DNA of 64,000 nucleotides, from contig NZ_CP031466.1 in the NCBI RefSeq assembly GCF_003368325.1, positions 1,984,001 to 2,048,000 of the forward strand, read 5' to 3'. Each line of letters opens with the position of its first letter. The first letter of the stretch is position 1. The notes below the pieces were generated by a model that worked only from the letters and a program-made list of their open reading frames with translations, did no database searches and was not told the origin of the DNA. This document shows, piece by piece, positions 29,812 through 37,411 of this stretch. The DNA is from Paraburkholderia caffeinilytica (GTDB lineage Bacteria; Pseudomonadota; Gammaproteobacteria; Burkholderiales; Burkholderiaceae). The translations under genes were made by a program, and so were the position numbers.

Positions 29812-29825
29812 TCGACTGCTTTGCG

Positions 29826-29962
29826 TGGGATTGGAGTAAGCGCTGAAGAGCCAACTTTGGCCGACAGCTTTGCATGGGACCAGAGTAAGCGCTATGCACG
29901 AGACCGGAGTAACGCGCTATGGGGCTGGAGTAAGCGCTAAAGCGCCAAGTCCGGTCGACAGC
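29826..29962. repeat. Degenerate hairpin repeats between hpaG2 and hpaE
   Basis: Four imperfect copies of a motif GGGACCAGAGTAAGCGCT are seen at about 29826-29868, 29876-29893, 29900-29918 and 29921-29962. The last has its complementary half (AGCGCC...CCGGTCGACAGC). They are diverged versions of the pair found between hpaE and hpaD. The final copy ends about 20 bases before the hpaE start. Confidence 0.75.
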
Positions 29963-29984
29963 TAGAGAGAGAAAGGACAACACA

Positions 29985-31442
29985 ATGCGAATCGAACATC
30001 TGATCAACGGCAAGTCGAGCGCCGCGAAGGATTATTTCGAAACCGTCAATCCGGCGACGCAAGACGTAATCGCTGAAGTGGCGCGTGGCGGAGCGGAAGA
30101 AGTCGACGCTGCCGTACGCGCGGCCAAGGAAGCGTTTCCCGCATGGGCCGGCAAGCCCGCAACGGAACGCGCAAAAATCATCCGCAAGCTCGGCGAGCTG
30201 ATCGCAAAGAACGTGCCGGATATCTCGGAGACCGAGACGAAGGACACCGGCCAGACGATCTCGCAGACGCGCAAGCAACTCGTGCCGCGCGCCGCCGACA
30301 ACTTCAGCTATTTCGCGGAGATGTGCACGCGCGTCGACGGTCACACGTATCCCACCGATACGCACCTGAACTACACGCTGTTCCATCCTGTCGGCGTCTG
30401 CGCGCTGATCTCGCCGTGGAACGTACCGTTCATGACGGCAACGTGGAAAGTCGCACCCTGCCTCGCGTTCGGTAACACCGCCGTGCTGAAGATGAGCGAG
30501 CTGTCGCCGCTCACTGCCTCGATGCTCGGCAATCTCGCGCTCGAAGCCGGTATCCCCGCAGGCGTGCTGAACGTCGTGCACGGTTTCGGCAAGGACACCG
30601 GCGAACCCCTGGTCGCGCACCCGGATGTGCATGCGGTGTCGTTTACCGGATCGACGGCAACCGGCAACCGCATCGTGCAGACTGCGGGCCTGAAAAAGTT
30701 TTCGATGGAACTGGGCGGCAAGTCGCCATTCGTGATTTTTGACGACGCCGATTTCGAACGTGCGCTCGATGCCGCCGTGTTCATGATCTTCTCGAACAAT
30801 GGCGAACGCTGCACAGCGGGTTCGCGCATCCTCGTGCAACGTTCGATTTACGCGCGTTTTGCCGAGCGTTTCATCGAACGCGCCAAACGCTTGACGGTGG
30901 GCGATCCGCTGGCCGATAGCACGATCGTCGGCCCGATGATCAGCCAGGGGCACCTGGCCAAAGTGCGCAGCTACATCGAACTGGGTCCGAAAGAAGGCGC
31001 CACCCTCGCGTGCGGCGGACTCGACACGCCCGACTTGCCCGAAGCCATGCGCAAAGGCAATTTCGTCCAGCCCACGGTGTTCGTCGACGTCGACAACCGC
31101 ATGCGAATCGCGCAGGAAGAGATCTTCGGCCCGGTCGCCTGCCTGATTCCGTTCGACGACGAAGCCGACGCGATCAAACTCGCCAACGATATTTCCTATG
31201 GCCTGTCGAGCTACATCTGGACCGAGAGCACCGGCCGCGCGCTTCGTGTCGCCGCAGCCGTGGAAGCGGGAATGTGCTTCGTCAACAGTCAGAACGTGCG
31301 CGATCTGCGCCAGCCGTTCGGCGGCACCAAGGCATCGGGCGTTGGCCGTGAAGGCGGTACGTGGAGCTACGAAGTATTCCTCGAACCCAAGAACGTGTGC
31401 GTATCGCTCGGCTCTCATCACATCCCGCGCTGGGGTGTTTGA
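29985..31442 (+). CDS. hpaE: 5-carboxymethyl-2-hydroxymuconate-semialdehyde dehydrogenase
   Basis: A 485-residue NAD+-dependent aldehyde dehydrogenase that oxidises the ring-cleavage product of homoprotocatechuate to 5-carboxymethyl-2-hydroxymuconate. It has MRIEHLINGKSSAAKDYFETVNPATQDVIAEVARGG at the N-terminus and SPWNVPFMTATWKVAPCLAFGNTAVLKMSE in the coenzyme domain. The catalytic Glu is in KKFSMELGGKSPFVIF and the catalytic Cys in IFSNNGERCTAGSRILVQ. The closing GGTKASGVGREGGTWSYEVFLEPKNVCVSLG is typical of HpaE. GAAAGGA precedes the ATG. It lies between two repeat clusters. Confidence 0.96.
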   Translation: MRIEHLINGKSSAAKDYFETVNPATQDVIAEVARGGAEEVDAAVRAAKEAFPAWAGKPATERAKIIRKLGELIAKNVPDISETETKDTGQTISQTRKQLVPRAADNFSYFAEMCTRVDGHTYPTDTHLNYTLFHPVGVCALISPWNVPFMTATWKVAPCLAFGNTAVLKMSELSPLTASMLGNLALEAGIPAGVLNVVHGFGKDTGEPLVAHPDVHAVSFTGSTATGNRIVQTAGLKKFSMELGGKSPFVIFDDADFERALDAAVFMIFSNNGERCTAGSRILVQRSIYARFAERFIERAKRLTVGDPLADSTIVGPMISQGHLAKVRSYIELGPKEGATLACGGLDTPDLPEAMRKGNFVQPTVFVDVDNRMRIAQEEIFGPVACLIPFDDEADAIKLANDISYGLSSYIWTESTGRALRVAAAVEAGMCFVNSQNVRDLRQPFGGTKASGVGREGGTWSYEVFLEPKNVCVSLGSHHIPRWGV

Positions 31443-31508
31443 GACTCGGGTTATTTGCGCGGGGGGCATCGCGCCCGGGGGCGTATGGGGCTGTGGCTAA
31501 CTTTTAGG

Positions 31509-31597
31509 GGACCAGAGTAAGGCGCTAAAGTACCAACTCTGGTCGAACGCCTTGCATGGGACCAGAGTAAGGCGCTAAAGCGCCAACTCTGGTCGAC
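31509..31597. repeat. Two hairpin repeats between hpaE and hpaD
   Basis: Two copies of a palindromic unit lie in the hpaE-hpaD gap. Copy B (31560-31594) has outer arms GACCAGAGT and ACTCTGGTC and inner arms GGCGCT and AGCGCC, all exactly complementary. Copy A (about 31510-31544) has the same outer arms with inner GGCGCT and a diverged AGTACC. Copy B ends six bases before the GGAGAACG ribosome site of hpaD, so the RNA hairpin would sit directly against it. Confidence 0.85.
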
Positions 31598-31610
31598 ACA
31601 GGAGAACGTG

Positions 31611-32474
31611 ATGGGCAAACTCGCGTTGGCAGCAAAAGTCACTCACGTGCCGTCGTTATATCTATCGGAGCTCGACGGTCCGCATAAGGGCTGCCGTCAA
31701 GCCGCCATCGACGGCCACCATGAAATCGGCAGGCGCTGCCGCGAATTGGGCGTGGATACGATCGTCGTCTTCGACGTGCATTGGCTGGTGAACAGCGAAT
31801 ACCACATCAATTGCGCGCCGAAATTCGAGGGCGTCTATACGAGCAACGAACTGCCGCATTTCATCAAGAACATGCCGTACGCGTATCCCGGCAATGTCGG
31901 ACTCGGCGATCTGATCGCGGAAGTTGCGAATGAGATGGGCGTGAAGAGCCGCGCGCACAGCGAAACCACGCTCGAACTCGAGTACGGCACGCTGGTGCCG
32001 ATGCGCTATATGAATAGCGACCAGCACTTCAGGACCGTCTCGGTAGCCGGCTGGTGCATGTGGCACGACCTCGAAACCAGCTCGCGCTTCGGCCTCGCGG
32101 TACGCAAGGCCATCGAGGAACGTTATGACGGCACCGTGGCGATTCTGGCGAGCGGTTCGTTAAGCCACCACTTCGCCAACAACGGCACTGCCGAGCAGTT
32201 CATGCACAAGGTGTGGAGCCCGTTCCTCGAACAGATGGATCGCAAGGTGGTCGAGTTGTGGGAGGCAGGCGACTGGAAAACCTTCTGCGAGATGCTGCCG
32301 CTTTACAACGAGAAATGCTGGGGCGAAGGCGGCATGCACGACACCGCGATGCTGCTCGGCGCGCTCGGTTGGGATCGTTACGACGGCAAGGTTGAAGTCG
32401 TCACGCCCTATTTCGGCAGTTCGGGCACCGGCCAGATCAATGCGATCTTCCCCGTGACGCCCCTGCCCGCTTAA
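31611..32474 (+). CDS. hpaD: Homoprotocatechuate (3,4-dihydroxyphenylacetate) 2,3-dioxygenase
   Basis: A 287-residue class III (LigB-type) extradiol dioxygenase that cleaves the ring of 3,4-dihydroxyphenylacetate using non-haem iron. It starts GKLALAAKVTHVPSLYLSELDGPHKGCRQAAIDGHHEIGRR, the standard HpaD opening with an iron-ligand His (THVPS). VFDVHWLVNSEYHINC supplies a second His, and SGSLSHHFANNG the catalytic His region. The closing Glu/His region is GEGGMHDTAMLLGALGWDRYDG. The ATG at 31611 is spaced correctly from GGAG; a GTG one codon earlier is less likely. The gene lies in the middle of the hpa operon. Confidence 0.95.
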   Translation: MGKLALAAKVTHVPSLYLSELDGPHKGCRQAAIDGHHEIGRRCRELGVDTIVVFDVHWLVNSEYHINCAPKFEGVYTSNELPHFIKNMPYAYPGNVGLGDLIAEVANEMGVKSRAHSETTLELEYGTLVPMRYMNSDQHFRTVSVAGWCMWHDLETSSRFGLAVRKAIEERYDGTVAILASGSLSHHFANNGTAEQFMHKVWSPFLEQMDRKVVELWEAGDWKTFCEMLPLYNEKCWGEGGMHDTAMLLGALGWDRYDGKVEVVTPYFGSSGTGQINAIFPVTPLPA

Positions 32475-32495
32475 GTCCTGGGAAAGGAGCTCGCC

Positions 32496-32894
32496 ATGCC
32501 CCATTTGACACTCGAGTACAGCGCCAATCTTGCTGATGAAGCAAACATTGGGCAGCTTTGCACATCGCTCGCGGCTTGCCTTGACGCACAGCGCGAGAAC
32601 GGCCAACGCGTTTTTCCGCTCGGCGGCATCCGCGTACGCGCCTTGCGCTGCGAGCAGTACTGCGTTGCCGACGGCCGGCCCGGCGCCGCCTTCCTGCATG
32701 CGAACCTGAAGATCGCCGCAGGCCGCTCGGACGCCGCTAAAAAGGCGACCGGCGACGCGCTGTTTGAAGCGATCAAACAGCACTTCGCCGCCGAGTTTGA
32801 ACAACACGGCCTGGCGCTATCGCTGGAGATCAATGAATTCAGCGAAGCGGGCACGTGGAAACACAACAATTTGCACGCGCGACTGAAGACCTGA
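32496..32894 (+). CDS. hpaF: 5-carboxymethyl-2-hydroxymuconate Delta-isomerase
   Basis: A 132-residue tautomerase-superfamily enzyme (CHMI) converting 5-carboxymethyl-2-hydroxymuconate to 5-oxopent-3-ene-1,2,5-tricarboxylate, the HpaG substrate. The catalytic N-terminal proline is present immediately after Met (MPHLTLEYSANL). The middle (VFPLGGIRVRALRCEQYCVADG, FLHANLKIAAGRSDAAKKATGDALFEAIKQHF) and the acidic end (LALSLEINEFSEAGTWKHNNLHARLK) match the family. AAAGGAG precedes the start. It follows hpaD by 21 bases and is followed by a short tandem-repeat patch. Confidence 0.95.
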   Translation: MPHLTLEYSANLADEANIGQLCTSLAACLDAQRENGQRVFPLGGIRVRALRCEQYCVADGRPGAAFLHANLKIAAGRSDAAKKATGDALFEAIKQHFAAEFEQHGLALSLEINEFSEAGTWKHNNLHARLKT

Positions 32895-32903
32895 TACCCG
32901 GGC

Positions 32904-32960
32904 TTGAAGCTTGAGGCTTGAGGCTTGAGGCTCCGGCCTGAGACCCGGGCTTGACGCTCC
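32904..32960. repeat. GCTTGAG tandem-repeat patch between hpaF and hpaH
   Basis: GCTTGAAGCTTGAGGCTTGAGGCTTGAGGCTCC is followed by more degenerate units (GCCTGAGACCCGGGCTTGACGCTCC). It holds about three to four clean copies of the heptamer GCTTGAG, with decay on the right. It is non-coding, and slippage is the likely origin. Confidence 0.5.
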
Positions 32961-33016
32961 AGCCGAATATTCCGACCCGGTAGCTGGGCCTGGCAGCCGC
33001 TTAAAGAGAATCCATC

Positions 33017-33820
33017 ATGCTAGACGAACAGACAATCCGCGATCTCGCGGCGCAACTCGACAACGCCGAGAAAACGCGCACCCAGTTGCGCCACTTTTCG
33101 GCCAAGTATCCGGAGATGACCGTACAGGACGGTTATGCGATCCAACGCGAGTGGGTGAAGCTCAAACTAGCCGAGGGCCATGTGATCAAGGGCCGCAAGA
33201 TCGGCCTGACGTCGCGCGCGATGCAGCGTTCGTCGCAGATCGACGAACCCGACTATGCGCCGCTGCTCGACAGCATGTTCATCGAAAGCGGCCAGGACAT
33301 CCGCGCCGACCGTTTCATTGCGCCGCGAGTGGAAGTCGAACTGGCTTTCGTGTTGAGCAAACCGTTGAAGGGTCCGGGCGTCACATTATTCGACGTTCTG
33401 GACGCCACGGCTTACGTGACCCCCGCCGTGGAGATTATCGACGCACGCATCGAACAATTCGACCGCGAGACGAAGGCGCCGCGCAAGGTCTACGACACCA
33501 TCTCGGACTTCGCAGCCAATGCCGGCATCGTATTGGGTGGCCGTCCGGTGCGGCCGCTGGACGTCGACCTTCGCTGGGTTGGCGCTTTGCTTTACAAGAA
33601 CGGCGCCGTGGAAGAAAGTGGACTCGCTGCCGCGGTGCTGAATCACCCGGCGACGGGCGTTGCCTGGCTCGCCAACAAGATTGCCCCATACGACGAAGTG
33701 CTGAACGCAAACGACGTGATTCTGAGCGGCTCCTTCACGAGCCCGATTCCGGCGCGAGCGGGCGACACGTTCCATGTCGACTATGGTCCGCTCGGCGGCA
33801 TTGGTTTGAATTTCATTTGA
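33017..33820 (+). CDS. hpaH: 2-oxohept-4-ene-1,7-dioate hydratase
   Basis: A 267-residue hydratase of the MhpD/HpaH family that adds water to 2-oxohept-4-ene-1,7-dioate, giving 4-hydroxy-2-oxoheptanedioate. Signature segments are [78 protein letters not shown] (metal-binding ExE), [41 protein letters not shown] and [29 protein letters not shown]. It precedes hpaI by 20 bases and belongs to the same transcript as the rest of the hpa genes. Confidence 0.95.
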   Translation: MLDEQTIRDLAAQLDNAEKTRTQLRHFSAKYPEMTVQDGYAIQREWVKLKLAEGHVIKGRKIGLTSRAMQRSSQIDEPDYAPLLDSMFIESGQDIRADRFIAPRVEVELAFVLSKPLKGPGVTLFDVLDATAYVTPAVEIIDARIEQFDRETKAPRKVYDTISDFAANAGIVLGGRPVRPLDVDLRWVGALLYKNGAVEESGLAAAVLNHPATGVAWLANKIAPYDEVLNANDVILSGSFTSPIPARAGDTFHVDYGPLGGIGLNFI

Positions 33821-33840
33821 GCGCATTTGAGTTGACCGAC

Positions 33841-34644
33841 ATGTCTCTACCGCAAAACACATTCAAGCGCGCGCTAGCCGAGGGCAAGCCGCAATTCGGC
33901 TTATGGGCGGCGCTTGCCGATGCGTACGTGACCGAACTGCTCGCCACGGCCGGCTTCGACTGGTTGTTGATCGACAACGAGCACGCTCCAAACGATGTCC
34001 GCAGCACGCTGGCGCAATTGCAGGCTGTGGCTGCCTACGCATCGCATCCGGTGGTGCGACCGGTGCGCAGCGACAGCGCGCTGATCAAGCAATTGCTCGA
34101 CATAGGCGCACAGACCTTGTTGCTGCCGATGATCGACACGGCGGACCAGGCCACCGAAGCCGTCGCGGCGACGCGCTACCCGCCGCAGGGCATTCGCGGC
34201 GTGGGGAGTGCGTTGGCGCGGGCATCGCGCTGGAACCGGATACCGGACTACCTGAACACGGCGGCAGACGAGTTGTGCGTACTGGTCCAGGTGGAAACCG
34301 TGCAGGGGATGGAGAATCTGTCGGCGATTGCTGCGGTGGAAGGTGTTGACGGCGTATTTTTCGGACCCGCGGACCTGAGCGCATCGATGGGCTTGCTGGG
34401 CAAGCCGGGGGACGCGAGCGTACGCGAAGCGATTTGCAACGGCATAGGGAAAGTGCGGAACGCGGGCAAAGCAGCGGGCGTGCTTGCACCTGATTCGGGG
34501 ATAGCCGCCGAATATCTGACGGCGGGCGCAACGTTTGTGGCGGTAGGAACAGACACGGGGTTGTTGAGCCGGGCAGCAGCAGATCTGGCGGCAGCATATA
34601 AGAAGACTGCGGGAGCAGCGGCGCCCGCAAAAGGTGGTTATTAG
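33841..34644 (+). CDS. hpaI: 4-hydroxy-2-oxoheptanedioate aldolase
   Basis: A 267-residue class II pyruvate aldolase that splits 4-hydroxy-2-oxoheptanedioate to pyruvate and succinate semialdehyde, the last step of the pathway. It has the HpaI signatures [47 protein letters not shown], the phosphate/metal site [36 protein letters not shown], and the C-terminal [18 protein letters not shown]. The ATG at 33841 aligns with the family start. It is the last gene of the operon; no hpaX transporter, hpaA activator or hpaBC hydroxylase follows. Confidence 0.96.
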   Translation: MSLPQNTFKRALAEGKPQFGLWAALADAYVTELLATAGFDWLLIDNEHAPNDVRSTLAQLQAVAAYASHPVVRPVRSDSALIKQLLDIGAQTLLLPMIDTADQATEAVAATRYPPQGIRGVGSALARASRWNRIPDYLNTAADELCVLVQVETVQGMENLSAIAAVEGVDGVFFGPADLSASMGLLGKPGDASVREAICNGIGKVRNAGKAAGVLAPDSGIAAEYLTAGATFVAVGTDTGLLSRAAADLAAAYKKTAGAAAPAKGGY

Positions 34645-34948
34645 CGAAAGCCTCGAGGTTCCAAGACGTGATCTTCAGCGCCCGCAGCGCTGCCGGAGGC
34701 ATGACACCTCTGTCACTACCACCCAATGCGCGAGAAAACAGATTGCTACAGATCGACAGTGGACCATTTTCGTCGGTTCCATGGGCCTCGTGTCCACTGA
34801 TACACACTCCATTTTGATATCAAATCGCAGCACCTGGCCCCCGCTACCACACTCGTAGGCAAAGCACGCGCTTTGAGCTGGCCTCTCGGATAACACGGCT
34901 TACTGCTGCCGTTACGTGGACCGTCGGTAGTTTTTCGCACCCGCGAGC
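34645..34948. other. Intergenic region after hpaI, nothing recognised
   Basis: About 300 bases between hpaI and the convergent XRE regulator gene. Short minus-strand frames exist (for example MECVSVDTRPMEPTKMVHCR near 34800) but show no family match and no ribosome site. No clear terminator for the hpa operon is seen. Confidence 0.35.
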
Positions 34949-35749
34949 TTACTCGCTGCTGGCGCCGGCATCGGCGCTAACCGGCGTATAGATCGCGAGC
35001 TTTAGCGCGGGATCGTCGTTCGCCTGAAACGTCGCGTACTCGTAGCGCTGCGTGCCACGCTGCGCATGCACGATCACTTTCTGCCCCGACACGCCGCTGC
35101 GCACGTCGTGCGTGCTCCACCAATTCGCGAACTCGCGGCTGTTTGCGCACAGGCGCTCCACCAGTGCGACGAACGCCGGGTCGCCCGCATGGAGATCGTG
35201 GCTCGCGCGAAACAGCGCGATCATGCGGCGCGCCTCGTCGGACCAGTTCGCAGCGAAGAGCCGCCGCGCTTCGGGCTCTACGAACATGTAGATCAGGATG
35301 TTGCGGTTCGCTTCGGCGAGGCGATCGAAGCCGAACAGGTCCGCCGCGGCGGCATTCCACGCGAGGAGGTCCCAGCGCCGGCCGCTCACATAAGCGGGCA
35401 GGTCGAGACTTGCGACGAGCCGCTCGACGGCGGGCGGCACGCTCTCCCGCACGAACTCATGCGCTTCGTCGCGCCGCGCGAGCGCGCGCAGATGGGCTGC
35501 TTCGGCCTTGTCGAGCCGCAACGCCTGCGCAAGCGCATCGAGCGTCGCCTCCGAAGGGCTGACGGCGCGCCCCTGTTCCAGCCGCACGTACCAATCGACA
35601 CCGATGCCTGCCAGTTCCGCAACCTCTTCACGCCGCAGGCCGGGGGTACGTCGGCGGCGGCCGCCGCTCAGGCCTGCGGCATCCGGTGTCAGCTTCCTGC
35701 GTCGGGAGCGCAGAAAGTCGCCGAACTGGGTTCGAGTCGTGGCGGTCAT
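34949..35749 (-). CDS. XRE-family regulator with MmyB-like ligand domain
   Basis: A 266-residue regulator. The N-terminal Cro/C1 HTH reads FGDFLRSRRRKLTPDAAGLSGGRRRRTPGLRREEVAELAGIGVDWYVRLEQGRAVSPSEATLDALAQALRLDKAEAAHLRALA, the standard form of this family. Residues about 100-255 form the MmyB-type domain (RWDLLAWNAAAADLFG, NILIYMFVEPEARRLFANW-like, FANWWSTHDVRSGVSGQKVIVH). It binds hydrophobic ligands such as fatty acids in known structures. It is divergent from an MDR dehydrogenase 112 bases away; this pairing is common, with the regulator repressing the dehydrogenase. Confidence 0.9.
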   Translation of the reverse strand: MTATTRTQFGDFLRSRRRKLTPDAAGLSGGRRRRTPGLRREEVAELAGIGVDWYVRLEQGRAVSPSEATLDALAQALRLDKAEAAHLRALARRDEAHEFVRESVPPAVERLVASLDLPAYVSGRRWDLLAWNAAAADLFGFDRLAEANRNILIYMFVEPEARRLFAANWSDEARRMIALFRASHDLHAGDPAFVALVERLCANSREFANWWSTHDVRSGVSGQKVIVHAQRGTQRYEYATFQANDDPALKLAIYTPVSADAGASSE

Positions 35750-35861
35750 CGGTTGGTTGTGTGCAGAGAGGGGTATTGGGCAATCCTGGGAGCGTACCGG
35801 TCCTTGTTGCCCATTCTAAGCCTGCCAGAATCGCCCCATTCCCACCCTCAATGGAAAAACC

Positions 35862-36941
35862 ATGAAAGCTGCGCTTCTAAAGACGCTCGGCGTTCCGCTC
35901 GCGATCGAGCCGATCTCTGATCCGTTGGCCGGCACCGGCGAGGTTATCGTGGACGTCGTCGCGGCGCCGGTCTTGTCCTATGCATTGGAGGTGTTCAGCG
36001 GCGAGCGCCGCTATCCAATCGAGCTGCCGATCGTGCCCGGCTGCGGCGCGGTTGGCCGCGTCAGGACGACCGGTCCGGATGCGACGCAGCTACAGCCGGG
36101 TGACTGGGTGTTCTGCGATCCAACCGTGCGCTCGCGCGACGATGCGCTGATGCCCGACATCGTGCTGCAAGGCTGGAGCTCGCGCGGCGAGGGTGGCAAG
36201 CTGCTGCAGCGCTACTTTCACGATGGCCCGTTTGCGGAGCGGATGCGGGTGCCGACTGAGAACGCGGTGCGCATCGGCGAAATCGAACCGGCTGACGCCA
36301 CGCGCTGGTGTGCGCTCAACACGCTACTCGTACCGTATGGCGGCTTGCTCGCGTCCGATCTGCGTGCGGGCGAGATCCTGCTCGTCAGCGGCGCGACCGG
36401 CAACTTCGGCAGCGCGTGCGTCGCGGTGGCGCTTGCGATGGGCGCGCGGTGCGTGGTCGCGCCCGGCCGCAACGCACAGGCGCTCGCGGATCTCAAGCGC
36501 CGCTTCGGCGAACGTGTGCACACCGTTGCGCTGACCGGCGACGAAACCACGGATCGCAAACACATGCAGCAGGCGGCGCCGGGACCGATCGATTGCGTGA
36601 TGGATCTGATGCCGCCGTCCGTGCCCGCGACAACGGTGCGTGCTGCAGTGATGGCGGTCCGCCCGTATGGGCGCGTGGTGCTGATGGGCGGAGTCGGCAT
36701 GCTGGGCGGTCCTGGACTCGAGTTGCCGTATCCGTGGATCATGCGCAACGACATCACGCTGCGCGGCAAGTGGATGTACCCGAAGGAAGCGGTGACGCTG
36801 ATGACGGGTCTCATCCGCGCTGGGCTGCTGGACCTGGGGCATTTCGATGTGACGACTTTCGCACTGGATGATGCAAACGAGGCGGTCGCTCATGCGGCGG
36901 CGAACGGCGGGCCGTTCAGGATGACCGTGATAATGCCATAG
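35862..36941 (+). CDS. Zinc-free medium-chain dehydrogenase (quinone-oxidoreductase-like)
   Basis: A 359-residue MDR-superfamily protein. It has the GroES-like N-terminal domain (MKAALLKTLGVPLAIEPISDPLAGTGEVIVDVVAAPV, VPGCGAVGRVRTTGPDATQLQPGDWVF) and a Rossmann domain with LLVSGATGNFGSACVAVALAMGARCVVA. The catalytic- and structural-zinc cysteines of alcohol dehydrogenases are absent, so NADPH-dependent reduction of a quinone or enal is more likely. It is divergent from the XRE/MmyB-type regulator, the probable repressor. It is the last normal-GC gene before the RHS island. Confidence 0.88.
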   Translation: MKAALLKTLGVPLAIEPISDPLAGTGEVIVDVVAAPVLSYALEVFSGERRYPIELPIVPGCGAVGRVRTTGPDATQLQPGDWVFCDPTVRSRDDALMPDIVLQGWSSRGEGGKLLQRYFHDGPFAERMRVPTENAVRIGEIEPADATRWCALNTLLVPYGGLLASDLRAGEILLVSGATGNFGSACVAVALAMGARCVVAPGRNAQALADLKRRFGERVHTVALTGDETTDRKHMQQAAPGPIDCVMDLMPPSVPATTVRAAVMAVRPYGRVVLMGGVGMLGGPGLELPYPWIMRNDITLRGKWMYPKEAVTLMTGLIRAGLLDLGHFDVTTFALDDANEAVAHAAANGGPFRMTVIMP

Positions 36942-37411
36942 CCTTGACGTGCGGTGTCCCGGCAGCCAGCAATCGTTCCGCTTCCGTCTCTCAGGTGCTC
37001 AGGTGCTCAGGTGCTCAGGTGCTCAGGTGCTCAGGTGCTCAGGTGCTCAGGTGCTCAGGTGCTCAACTCTACAAGCTAACCGGGAAAGTAAACAACCCCT
37101 CAAGAGGTTTTCGAACAGGCCTCTAAGGAAGCCCGCCACCCAGCAGGCGTTTTTGCGCCCGCACTATGCGCGGTCGCCCACATCCGTATCCCGTCCACAC
37201 GGATCGACGATACCGTCCAGTGTATTGACTGGTCGACCAACCCAAAACGTTTCGGAATCCGCTGATTGACTGCGTTAACAGTATCCAGGCATGGACGGCA
37301 TGATCGATTTCAACGCCATCGGATTTTTCGGAATTGTCGGATTTCAAAATATTTCAATCTCCTTAAGAGTTGCTAAGCCCTTCTGGGCGAACAAAAACTC
37401 AAAGGAGAAAC
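36942..37411. other. Intergenic region upstream of the RHS gene
   Basis: Nearly 470 bases with a perfect octamer array at 36992-37063 and otherwise non-coding, AT-richer sequence that should hold the RHS-gene promoter. A small CGCC/GGCG hairpin followed by TTTTT near 37135-37155 could be a weak terminator for the upstream dehydrogenase. No gene or integrase is seen. Confidence 0.4.
36992..37063. repeat. Nine-copy perfect tandem octamer (CAGGTGCT)
   Basis: CAGGTGCT is repeated exactly nine times without a mismatch across 72 bases. The array lies 50 bases after the dehydrogenase stop and about 350 bases before the RHS gene. Absence of decay indicates recent slippage expansion, so copy number probably varies between strains. 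Confidence 0.97.

Noticed and set aside
29937..31469. 510-codon open frame on the - strand across hpaE
   Set aside because: It is antisense to hpaE, whose active-site Cys and Glu motifs are clear.
34675..34896. Short minus-strand frame after hpaI (MLSERPAQSACFAYECGSGG)
   Set aside because: It has no ribosome site, no motif and unusual Cys/Arg content, and lies in a small convergent gap.
36992..37063. Possible CRISPR array
   Set aside because: Units are eight bases, directly contiguous, with no spacers and no cas genes. It is a simple tandem repeat.
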